From contig CALGBT010000435.1 of the NCBI GenBank assembly GCA_937884235.1, forward strand, positions 1-7,497: a DNA stretch of 7,497 bases, in the 5' to 3' direction. A program made the translations under genes and the position numbers. Numbering within the stretch: position 1 is the stretch's first letter; every line of letters starts with the position of its first letter. Below the pieces are notes generated by a model. That model worked only from the letters and a program-made list of their open reading frames with translations. It searched no databases and was not told where the DNA came from. This stretch comes from an uncultured Pseudomonadota bacterium (GTDB taxonomy: Bacteria; Myxococcota_A; UBA9042; CAIXZC01). Positions 1 through 6,165 of this stretch are shown piece after piece.

Positions 1-620
1 GGCATGCACTGCCAACGAGTGGGCCCCTGCAGGGTCGGCCACTGGGCACAGCCGGCCCCGTCCGGGCAATCCTCATCGGCGGCACAGGCACCGCCGCAAA
101 AAGCTCCCGCATCCCCCAGGTCCACACAGGCACTACCAATATCGATGGCCCCCAACATGCATTCGCTATTGTTGAGGCAGGGACTGCAGTAGGTCACTCC
201 GGTTGGGGCGCAGACGAAGAAGATATCAGGCAACGAGTTGCCGTCCTGCTCGCAGGACCAACCGTCAGGACATTCGTCGATGCAACTGATTGTACAGACC
301 TTCTCGGTGCCCACGTTGAGACAATAGCCGGAGAGACAATCGACGTTCTCCAGACAAGGCCAGCCGAAACCTCCTTCCTCCACCAGGTCCAGCGAATCCT
401 GCCCCCCATCGATAACCTCAACGCAGTCTGGCAATTCGCACCCTTCCCGAGTTTCCTCCACGCGTAGCTCCAAGTCCGGGAATACTTGCTCATCCGCAAT
501 TTCGAGAAGAACCTCTGCCCTGCCCTGTGTGTCAGTCTGGTCCTCTTCCACCGTTCCCGCAGGATTGCTACAGCCCCAGCAGAAACAGAGAATCATGGCC
601 ACAGATATCCCGACTTTCAT
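1..620 (-). CDS. Cysteine-rich lipoprotein, paralogue of the 1495-aa protein; C-terminus beyond the left edge
   Basis: 206 codons are visible, reading in from the ATG at 620-618, and the frame is still open at position 1. The N-terminus is short and hydrophobic (MKVGISVAMILCFCWGC), with an atypical lipobox CWGC that would make Cys17 the lipidated residue. An acidic linker without recognisable motifs follows to about residue 80. Residues 81-205 carry 17 cysteines, beginning EEGGFGWPC and including CPDGWSC. Their spacing matches residues 77-191 of the protein encoded at 1678-6165 apart from one extra residue in two intervals, so the two are paralogues. The start is supported by the signal-like sequence and by a promoter at 672-700; the ribosome binding site is weak. 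An in-frame ATG eight codons later is possible but would shorten the signal. The disulfide-rich module implies an oxidising, extracytoplasmic location. Function is unknown, and the missing C-terminus could carry repeats like those of its paralogue. Confidence 0.82.
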   Translation of the reverse strand, partial: MKVGISVAMILCFCWGCSNPAGTVEEDQTDTQGRAEVLLEIADEQVFPDLELRVEETREGCELPDCVEVIDGGQDSLDLVEEGGFGWPCLENVDCLSGYCLNVGTEKVCTISCIDECPDGWSCEQDGNSLPDIFFVCAPTGVTYCSPCLNNSECMLGAIDIGSACVDLGDAGAFCGGACAADEDCPDGAGCAQWPTLQGPTRWQCM

Positions 621-671
621 CTGGTACCGCCCGATATGTTGTCGTCGTCTAGAGTCGTTCAACTGGGCGGA

Positions 672-700
672 AGTATACGCGAGTGCTGGCGTAAGCTCAA
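672..700 (-). promoter_or_regulatory. Sigma70-like promoter for the left-edge lipoprotein gene
   Basis: On the minus strand, TTGAGC (700-695, four of six consensus matches) is followed after 17 bases by TATACT (677-672, five of six). The predicted transcript start near 665 gives a 5' leader of about 45 bases before the ATG at 620. The promoter lies wholly inside the 105-bp gap after the preceding gene, so the left-edge gene can be transcribed independently even though it is in tandem with its neighbour. I see no terminator in that gap, so read-through from the upstream gene is also possible. Confidence 0.55.
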
Positions 701-725
701 GTATGGTTCTGCGGTACCCTTATCA

Positions 726-1535
726 CTACTCAACAACACCACAAACCCCTTCCAGGCACCCGACCTCGCCCAATTCCACACAGGAACAGTCTAGCTGCAC
801 CCCACAGTCCGAGCTCTTCCAGAATTCGTGAGCCAACCCAAAGTACCCGGTCCAGGCAGTCCCGTTCACGGGCACCTCACAATCGCAGTCCAGACTGCCG
901 GCTACCCGCCCTGTGCATTGCTCATCGCTGGTGCATTGCTGCGCCAATAGCAGGGCCTGGTAGTACTGCCCTTCGACCTCGGGGCAGGAGGGCTGCGTCG
1001 GGGCACAGACACCGTGGTTGCATACCGGCACCTCCGCCCAGGGACAGGGGTCACACATCTCTCGCGCAGCACAACCGCGGTCTACATACTCCGCCTCCAG
1101 GGCAGCGAGGTGCCCGGTCGCGGCCACGTCACTGGCAAAAAGAGCACAGTGACAGGGGTCTCCCGCAGCGATTGTAACTCGGCAATCAAGGACCTTCTCG
1201 CACGTCGAGCCAGCCACCAGCACGCCCTGAAACTGCACGTACAGAGATTGACAGATCTTCTCGACGGAGCCATCCGGAATCACGATTTCGAATTGGCTGA
1301 CCTCCACCTCCGGCTTGGTGGCAGCGTCCATTTCTGCAGAACACTTCCCGTCGCTGCCACAAACGGTCGCACCAGAACATTGCCCGCAGGTCCCCCCGCA
1401 ACCGTCGTCGCCACACTCCCGCCCCTGACACTGGGCCACACAGGACTGATACTCGCCGTCACCGCTGGCCGGGCAACCCGGCAGCAGCAAGAAGGTCGAC
1501 AAGACGGCGGCCCAGAGTTGCATTCCACTGGTCAT
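726..1535 (-). CDS. Lipoprotein with a CGDDGCGG knot and two tandem ten-cysteine domains
   Basis: A 269-residue predicted lipoprotein. The signal peptide runs into a good lipobox, LPGC, with Cys21 as the lipidation site; Pro at +2 does not suggest inner-membrane retention. Residues 32-65 form a small knot of the CxGxxCGDDGCGGTCGxC type that I recall as common in myxobacterial secreted proteins. Residues 95-177 and 184-265 are two copies of one domain: each has ten cysteines, and eight of the nine intervals are identical (17, 6, 10, 2, 25, 6, then 3 or 2, 8, 5). The ATG at 1535 is chosen because GGGAGGGG (1545-1538) sits five bases upstream (measured from GGAG) and the signal peptide starts there. 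The frame stays open to 1781, but that would read through the promoter and into the divergent gene. It has its own promoter at 1592-1620 and is divergent from the large lipoprotein gene. No catalytic motif is visible; an extracellular structural or binding role is an inference. Confidence 0.85.
   Translation of the reverse strand: MTSGMQLWAAVLSTFLLLPGCPASGDGEYQSCVAQCQGRECGDDGCGGTCGQCSGATVCGSDGKCSAEMDAATKPEVEVSQFEIVIPDGSVEKICQSLYVQFQGVLVAGSTCEKVLDCRVTIAAGDPCHCALFASDVAATGHLAALEAEYVDRGCAAREMCDPCPWAEVPVCNHGVCAPTQPSCPEVEGQYYQALLLAQQCTSDEQCTGRVAGSLDCDCEVPVNGTAWTGYFGLAHEFWKSSDCGVQLDCSCVELGEVGCLEGVCGVVE
741..986 (-). repeat. Ten-cysteine domain, copy 2 (residues 184-265)
   Basis: Second copy of the domain. 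Cysteines fall at residues 184, 201, 207, 217, 219, 244, 250, 252, 260 and 265. It begins CPEVEGQYYQALLLAQQC and ends CLEGVC, four residues before the stop. The only spacing difference from copy 1 is one residue fewer between the seventh and eighth cysteines. Confidence 0.75.
1005..1253 (-). repeat. Ten-cysteine domain, copy 1 (residues 95-177)
   Basis: First copy of the domain in the 269-residue lipoprotein. Cysteines fall at residues 95, 112, 118, 128, 130, 155, 161, 164, 172 and 177. It starts near CQSLYVQFQ and ends at CNHGVC. The even cysteine number and the spacing shared with copy 2 suggest five disulfides per domain. The copies have diverged strongly outside the cysteines, so this is an old duplication and not a recent DNA repeat. 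Confidence 0.75.
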
Positions 1536-1591
1536 AACCCCTCCCGGGAGCAACCCCGTCACTCCCTCAACCAAGTCCCCGGTAGGCCGCG

Positions 1592-1620
1592 AGTATACAT
1601 CAGCTGGAGTTGACTGTCGA
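1592..1620 (-). promoter_or_regulatory. Sigma70-like promoter for the 269-aa lipoprotein gene
   Basis: On the minus strand TCGACA (1620-1615, five of six consensus matches) is followed after exactly 17 bases by TATACT (1597-1592, five of six). Transcription would begin near 1585, giving a leader of about 50 bases. Its -10 box is identical to that of the tandem downstream gene at 672-677. The -35 box abuts that of the divergent promoter for the large lipoprotein gene. Confidence 0.6.
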
Positions 1621-1639
1621 TGTGCCAGCACAGTAGGAT
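1610..1639 (+). promoter_or_regulatory. Sigma70-like promoter for the 1495-aa lipoprotein gene, overlapping the divergent promoter
   Basis: TTGACT (1610-1615, five of six consensus matches) is followed after 18 bases by TAGGAT (1634-1639, four of six). The predicted start near 1646 gives a leader of about 30 bases that contains the ribosome binding site. The last base of this -35 box, position 1615, is also the last base of the minus-strand -35 box. RNA polymerase therefore could not occupy both sites at once. Confidence 0.5.
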
Positions 1640-1665
1640 GGACGGAAGGAAACAACACTGCCCCG

Positions 1666-1672
1666 AGGAGGT
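1666..1672 (+). promoter_or_regulatory. Ribosome binding site that fixes a GTG start
   Basis: AGGAGGT, a perfect Shine-Dalgarno sequence, lies five bases before the GTG at 1678. No in-frame ATG near it gives a signal peptide, so this site decides the start of the large lipoprotein gene. Confidence 0.85.
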
Positions 1673-1677
1673 CCACC

Positions 1678-4600
1678 GTGACTATCACATATCGATTCTT
1701 TTGCGCCTGGCTGGCCGCCTTGACCCTGACCGCTGCTGCGTGCGGCGGCGGTGCGGCCCTGCCTGTCACCATCGACGTCATTCCCAGTCAATCCGATGCC
1801 AACGGGCTTGCCGACTTGTCGGCCCCTGATCTGTTTGAGGAGCTGGCCCCCGTCGATCTGGTTGCCGTGGAAGTCGCCCCGGAAGAGGGTGGTTTCCTCT
1901 GGCCCTGTAGCGACAACACCGATTGTGACTCCGGCTTCTGCATCGAAACCATGGACGGTTTTGTCTGCACCAGCGCCTGCATCGAAGATTGCCCCGCCGG
2001 CTGGGAATGCACGCAGGCCGGCGCCGGGCCCGACCTGACCTATCTCTGCCTGCCCCAATTCGGACCGCTCTGCCGGCCCTGCAACGCCGACCAGGAGTGC
2101 CAGCAAAGCGCAGCTTCCCAGGCCCTCTGCCTGGACTTCTCGGGAGCTGGCTACTTCTGCGCCGAACCCTGCTCTGATGACAATGTCTGCCCCACTGGCT
2201 ACCTCTGCCAGGCGACCCCCCTACCCGACGGCACCTCGGCCCCGCTCTGCCGGCCAGAGTCCGGGGAATGCGGGTGCCCGAAGAAGTATGTCGGCACTCT
2301 CCTGACAACGGTCTGCTATGACGCCAACCAGTGGGGAACCTGCTTCGGTGAAAGGACCTGCCTGGATGGTGATTTGACGGTTTGTGATGCTGCCGTGCCA
2401 ACTGCCGAAGTCTGCAACGCAGTGGACGACAATTGCGACGGTCTGGTGGACGAAGGCACCGGCGGGGGGCCGTGTGAGATAACCAACGAGTTTGGCAGTT
2501 GCCCCGGCGTCGAGGCTTGCGTGGAAGGGGCCATCCAGTGCCTCGGCGTAGCCCCCATGGCCGAGATTTGCGACGGCCAGGACAATAACTGCAACAGCGT
2601 CATCGATGAAGGATTTGGCGACCTCGATGGGGACACCATCCCCGACTGCCTCGACGAAGACATGGACGGGGACGGGGTGAACAATGGCGACGACAATTGC
2701 GCCGAGACACCCAACCCGGGGCAGGAGAACCTGGACCTCGACTACCAAGGGGACGCCTGCGACCCTGACAAAGATGGTGACCTCGACCCCGACGAGACCG
2801 ACTGTGCCCCCCTTGACGCCTCCGTGGGTCACAAAGCTACCGAGATGTGCAACGGCCTCGATGATGATTGCGACGAGACCATTGACGAGGGCTTCCCTGA
2901 CCTCGACAGCGACGGCACTGCGGACTGCATGGACGATGACGACGACAACGACGGAACCCCGGACCTTTCTGACAACTGCCCGGTCACCGCCAATCCGTCC
3001 CAGACCGACCAGGACAACGATGGTATCGGCGATGCCTGCGAAGATGATAAGGATGGCGACCTCGACCCAGACAATACTGACTGCGCGCCCCAGGACCCGG
3101 CCGTCCATCACGGTGCCACAGAGAGCTGCGACGGCAAAGACAACAATTGCAACGGCATCGCCGACGAAGGTTTCGGAGACCTCGACAGCGACGGGTCGTC
3201 CGACTGTATCGATGACGATGACGATGGCGATGGCATCCTCGACACCGCAGACAACTGCCCGCTGTTGGCCAATCCCGAACAGCTGGATACTGATGGCGAC
3301 GGACTGGGCAATGCGTGCGACAACGATGACGATGGTGACGGCGAGGGTGATGTCACCGACTGCAAGCCCTTCGACCCGGAAATTCACTCCGGCGCCACCG
3401 AGGTCTGCGACGGCAAGGACAACAACTGCAACGATCTGCTGGACGAAGCGGGGGCCGAGGGCTGCACCCTCTACTACTACTCCGCAGACGGCGACAACTA
3501 CGGCCTGGCCATTTCAAGCAAGTGCCTCTGCACGCCCGCCCCGCCCTACTCGGCGCTAGAGCCGGGCGATTGCGACGACAATAACTCCTCGATTCATCCC
3601 GGGGCCAACGAATGGTGTAACGGCAAAGACGACAACTGTGATGGTGCCGTTGACGAGGAGGACTCACTGGGTTGCAACGAACTCTTTGTCGACCAGGACC
3701 AGGACGGCTATGGCACCGGCGAATCCATCTGTTTGTGCGGGAAGCCTGGCGGCTATGCTGCCCAGGCGGGTGATTGCAATGACCAGGAAGCTGGCGCCAA
3801 GCCAGGGGGCACAGAGCAGTGCGACGGCAAAGACAACGACTGCGACGATGCCGTCGATGAAGCTGGGGCCCTGGGATGCGGTCAGTGGTACTACGACAGC
3901 GATGGGGATGGCTACGGTGTTGCTGGTCTCTCACAATGCCTCTGCGGCGCCTCGCCGCCATATTCAGCCAATCTCCCCGGTGACTGCGACGACAAAGACG
4001 AAGCCGTTTATCCCTCTGCCATGGAAGTCTGCAATGGCGCAGATGATAACTGCAACGGCCAGGTGGACGAGGGGACCAAGGCGGTCTTCTACAAAGACAA
4101 CGATAGCGACGGCTTCGGCACTCCCAACGACAAAACTGAGTCTTGCGTCGCCCCGGAGGGATACGTGGAAGCAGGCACCGATTGCAACGATTTCAATGGT
4201 GCTATCAGCCCTTCGTCACCAGAGCTGTGCAACGAAATTGACGACGACTGCGACGGTATCCCCGACGACGGGCTGGAGCAGGTGACAGTCTACGTTGACC
4301 TTGATGGTGACGGTCACGGTGCCGCGGGCACGCCCGGCCTGGGGGACTGCCTTCTCGATGGCAACGGCGACGGCATCGGTGATACCGCGCCGGCCGGCTA
4401 CGCTCTGATACCCGATGACTGCAACGACTCCAGCGCAGTGGTCTATCCCGGGGCAGAAGAACTCTGTGATGGCGTGCTCAACAACTGCGACGTGGCGGTG
4501 GCGGACTTTCACTGTCCCAAGGATTGCGCAGGAGCCTGGCCCGTCTACGTGGGCGTCACCTCGGGCTACGTGGTGGCCGCCCAGATGGATGGCACCAACC

Positions 4601-6165
4601 CCCTCGAAGTGGTAGTTCAGGGGGCCGGCATGGTGCGGGTCCTCACTGCCACCGGCTCCCTGCTCTGGCAAGCCACAGCCTATGTTCAGTACTCCCATCC
4701 GATGCTGGCTGATATCAATCTCGACGGAACCATGGATGTGGTCCTCGCCGAATCGGGCCAGGTCCGTATTCTGAATGGCAAGACGGGAACGCAGCTGGAA
4801 TCCCATAAGATTTCCGGGACGGGCTGGCGCGCCGGAGCTGTATTCGACCTCGATAACGACGGCATTGTCGACGTCGTCACGCCCGCCGCTGGCAAGTTGG
4901 GAATCATCCTGCGCAACGGTAGCGGCGGGGCCAAGGCACTCCACAATATCTCTCCCCCAGCCGGCTCCTACTTCGGCTCCGACGTGCCGGGAATCGTCGA
5001 CCTGGACGGTGACGGCATCGCCGAGGTCGTCGTGGCCACCGGCTACTACACGTGCAACTCGGTGGGGGCTCCGTCGTGCCTGGGCTATCTCCTGGTCTAC
5101 AACCCAGTAACCGGATTGCTGGTCAACGACCCGGCTACCCAGTTCGTTATCCCCGACAAGGAGACCGCCTATGCCGGCGGCCCCAGCCCCCTGATTGCAG
5201 ATACCGACAACGACGGTGATGCCGAGATCTTCCATAGTCTCGGTCACAGTGACGGCCCGGCTGTGGGGCTGGCCTGGAATCTGGACGGAACCGCGGCATT
5301 AGGGGCCGGCAGCTGGCCTGCAAGTCCGCTCCTGGCCGCGGTGAACGATGCCGGCGAGTTGCTTCAGGGCGGGCTATTGCACGACCGTGGCGGAGCGACT
5401 CTGGACCTCGACGGACACGGCCTCTATGAGGTCATTCGCGGCACCGGCAGCGGCATCTCCATCACGCATGGCGGAGCAGACATGGATGGCTACCCGCTGG
5501 CCACGCCAGCTCAGCCTCCCGTCATCGGCGACCTCAACCGCGACGGTCGCCTGGACATTCTCTATATCGGCTCAGAAAACGCCTCGGTGAATTGTGTGAC
5601 CCTGGGAGAGGATACCTATGAGTTCGGGCGCACCCTCTCTTATGGCACTATCGAGGCCCTGGGAGGGGCCCGCTATCGCACCGGGTCTTTCGACCCGTAC
5701 GAGCCAAATGACAAGCGGGCCGTGCCCTTCGTCGCCAGTGCCTCGACACAGCCCATATCCGATTCCAGAGCCTTTCACCTGCGTGGATTTCTGGACAAAT
5801 ACAACTCCGCCAACGGCTGGAGCCGGAGCCTCGCAGGCATGATAGCCACCCAGGGTGATGCCGACTTCTACCACGCTAGCGGAAAGCAGATACGGGTGCT
5901 CCTGGACGTACCGCACCCCCAGGCGGACTACGATCTACTGGTGCACATCTACAAACCTGCCGGAAACTCGTACCAGTATCTAACCACTCTCAACGCCGCC
6001 CAAGCTGGCTCCGACGAAGTCTACTGTCACGTTACGAGCCCCTGCCCCGACCCAGCCAACACCAACGTGCAGAAGCTGTTCATCATCGAGGTCCGGGGGA
6101 AAGATCCCCAGACCGACTACGGGCCGTGGCCATACCGGCTGCGTATCGAGTGGGGTGCTGGCTAG
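1678..6165 (+). CDS. Giant modular calcium-type surface lipoprotein (TSP3/MopE repeats, beta-propeller, PPC-like domain)
   Basis: 1495 residues from a GTG start with a perfect Shine-Dalgarno. The signal peptide ends in AAAC, making Cys22 the lipidated residue, and a Gly/Asp-containing linker follows. Residues 69-200 are a 17-cysteine module (EEGGFLWPC, CPAGWEC) shared with the left-edge gene. Ten Cys-x3-Asp/Asn-type motifs of the MopE metal-binding kind (e.g. CNGLDDDCDETIDEG) start at residues 246, 298, 391, 484, 577, 647, 715, 785, 851 and, degenerate, 930. Three TSP type-3 calcium repeats are woven between the second and fifth. Residues 950-1310 contain DxDxDGxxDVV-like FG-GAP/VCBS motifs of a beta-propeller. 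Residues 1337-1490 begin DPYEPND and include GDADFY, matching the PPC domain pattern. The region is aspartate-rich, so it very probably binds calcium outside the cell; adhesion or matrix scaffolding is inferred. It is transcribed divergently from the 269-residue lipoprotein gene, and its stop overlaps that of sfsA. Confidence 0.93.
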   Translation: MTITYRFFCAWLAALTLTAAACGGGAALPVTIDVIPSQSDANGLADLSAPDLFEELAPVDLVAVEVAPEEGGFLWPCSDNTDCDSGFCIETMDGFVCTSACIEDCPAGWECTQAGAGPDLTYLCLPQFGPLCRPCNADQECQQSAASQALCLDFSGAGYFCAEPCSDDNVCPTGYLCQATPLPDGTSAPLCRPESGECGCPKKYVGTLLTTVCYDANQWGTCFGERTCLDGDLTVCDAAVPTAEVCNAVDDNCDGLVDEGTGGGPCEITNEFGSCPGVEACVEGAIQCLGVAPMAEICDGQDNNCNSVIDEGFGDLDGDTIPDCLDEDMDGDGVNNGDDNCAETPNPGQENLDLDYQGDACDPDKDGDLDPDETDCAPLDASVGHKATEMCNGLDDDCDETIDEGFPDLDSDGTADCMDDDDDNDGTPDLSDNCPVTANPSQTDQDNDGIGDACEDDKDGDLDPDNTDCAPQDPAVHHGATESCDGKDNNCNGIADEGFGDLDSDGSSDCIDDDDDGDGILDTADNCPLLANPEQLDTDGDGLGNACDNDDDGDGEGDVTDCKPFDPEIHSGATEVCDGKDNNCNDLLDEAGAEGCTLYYYSADGDNYGLAISSKCLCTPAPPYSALEPGDCDDNNSSIHPGANEWCNGKDDNCDGAVDEEDSLGCNELFVDQDQDGYGTGESICLCGKPGGYAAQAGDCNDQEAGAKPGGTEQCDGKDNDCDDAVDEAGALGCGQWYYDSDGDGYGVAGLSQCLCGASPPYSANLPGDCDDKDEAVYPSAMEVCNGADDNCNGQVDEGTKAVFYKDNDSDGFGTPNDKTESCVAPEGYVEAGTDCNDFNGAISPSSPELCNEIDDDCDGIPDDGLEQVTVYVDLDGDGHGAAGTPGLGDCLLDGNGDGIGDTAPAGYALIPDDCNDSSAVVYPGAEELCDGVLNNCDVAVADFHCPKDCAGAWPVYVGVTSGYVVAAQMDGTNPLEVVVQGAGMVRVLTATGSLLWQATAYVQYSHPMLADINLDGTMDVVLAESGQVRILNGKTGTQLESHKISGTGWRAGAVFDLDNDGIVDVVTPAAGKLGIILRNGSGGAKALHNISPPAGSYFGSDVPGIVDLDGDGIAEVVVATGYYTCNSVGAPSCLGYLLVYNPVTGLLVNDPATQFVIPDKETAYAGGPSPLIADTDNDGDAEIFHSLGHSDGPAVGLAWNLDGTAALGAGSWPASPLLAAVNDAGELLQGGLLHDRGGATLDLDGHGLYEVIRGTGSGISITHGGADMDGYPLATPAQPPVIGDLNRDGRLDILYIGSENASVNCVTLGEDTYEFGRTLSYGTIEALGGARYRTGSFDPYEPNDKRAVPFVASASTQPISDSRAFHLRGFLDKYNSANGWSRSLAGMIATQGDADFYHASGKQIRVLLDVPHPQADYDLLVHIYKPAGNSYQYLTTLNAAQAGSDEVYCHVTSPCPDPANTNVQKLFIIEVRGKDPQTDYGPWPYRLRIEWGAG
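2608..3444 (+). repeat. Three exact 93-residue TSP3/MopE super-repeats
   Basis: Three consecutive 279-bp units (2608-2886, 2887-3165, 3166-3444; residues 311-403, 404-496, 497-589) with no length variation. Each starts with E-G-F, runs through an Asp-rich D-x-D-x-D-G stretch, a TSP3 motif DNCxxxxNPxQ ending in a C-D/E step, then TDC, and finishes in a Cys-x3-Asp-x-x-Cys MopE motif. Units 2 and 3 share about 60 of 93 residues. The constant length suggests a structurally locked, calcium-stiffened rod. Confidence 0.88.
3445..4515 (+). repeat. Five MopE-type repeats of 66-80 residues
   Basis: Residues 590-946. Each unit contains an aromatic strand before D-x-D-x-D-G-Y/F-G, usually one or more cysteines, a GDC-D/N-D step, a PxxxExC step and a closing CNGxDDxCDGxxDE motif. 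This fits the family of putative metal-binding repeats named after MopE. Intervals between the closing cysteines are 70, 68, 70, 66 and 79 residues. The fifth unit is degenerate: its closing motif is CDGVLNNCDVAVADF, lacking the acidic DE pair, and it carries an extra D-G-N-G-D-G-I-G-D loop. Confidence 0.85.
4525..5607 (+). other. FG-GAP/VCBS beta-propeller region of the large lipoprotein
   Basis: Residues 950-1310. Six clear calcium-loop motifs are visible: DINLDGTMDVV (1012), DLDNDGIVDVV (1057), DLDGDGIAEVV (1108), DTDNDGDAEIF (1175), DLDGHGLYEVI (1243) and DLNRDGRLDIL (1285). A degenerate first one, MDGTNPLEVVV, is at 970. Seven motifs would suit a seven-bladed integrin-like propeller. Two blades keep a cysteine pair (1126 and 1134), unlike the rest of the propeller. 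Confidence 0.8.
5686..6147 (+). other. PPC-like C-terminal domain of the large lipoprotein
   Basis: Residues 1337-1490. The pattern DPYEPND, then GDADFY near 1393, DYDLLVHIY near 1418 and a closing PYRLRIEW matches the pre-peptidase C-terminal (PPC) type of beta-sandwich often found at the ends of secreted proteins. The normal role of such domains is secretion or substrate binding. Here no peptidase domain precedes it, so its role is open. Confidence 0.65.

Noticed and set aside
194..499. 101-residue minus-strand open frame
   Set aside because: It is in a different frame from the 17-cysteine module, which matches the paralogue in detail.
1014..1613. 199-residue plus-strand open frame
   Set aside because: Lies opposite the 269-residue lipoprotein gene, whose lipobox, Shine-Dalgarno and cysteine repeats are convincing.
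1536..1781. N-terminal extension of the 269-residue lipoprotein to an ATG at 1781
   Set aside because: It would cover both promoters and the start of the divergent gene, and would bury the lipoprotein signal peptide inside the protein.
2221..3387. 388-residue minus-strand open frame opposite the TSP3/MopE repeats
   Set aside because: Its valine/isoleucine-rich translation is the antisense of aspartate codons in the repeats. It has no motif of its own and lies inside a well-supported gene.
2608..4515. CRISPR array or nucleotide tandem repeat suggested by periodic DNA similarity
   Set aside because: The period is 279 bp or about 200 bp, similarity is at protein level and in frame, and there are no short identical repeats with spacers.
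4216..5247. 343-residue minus-strand open frame
   Set aside because: Antisense shadow of the last repeats and the propeller; no signal, motif or ribosome binding site supports it.
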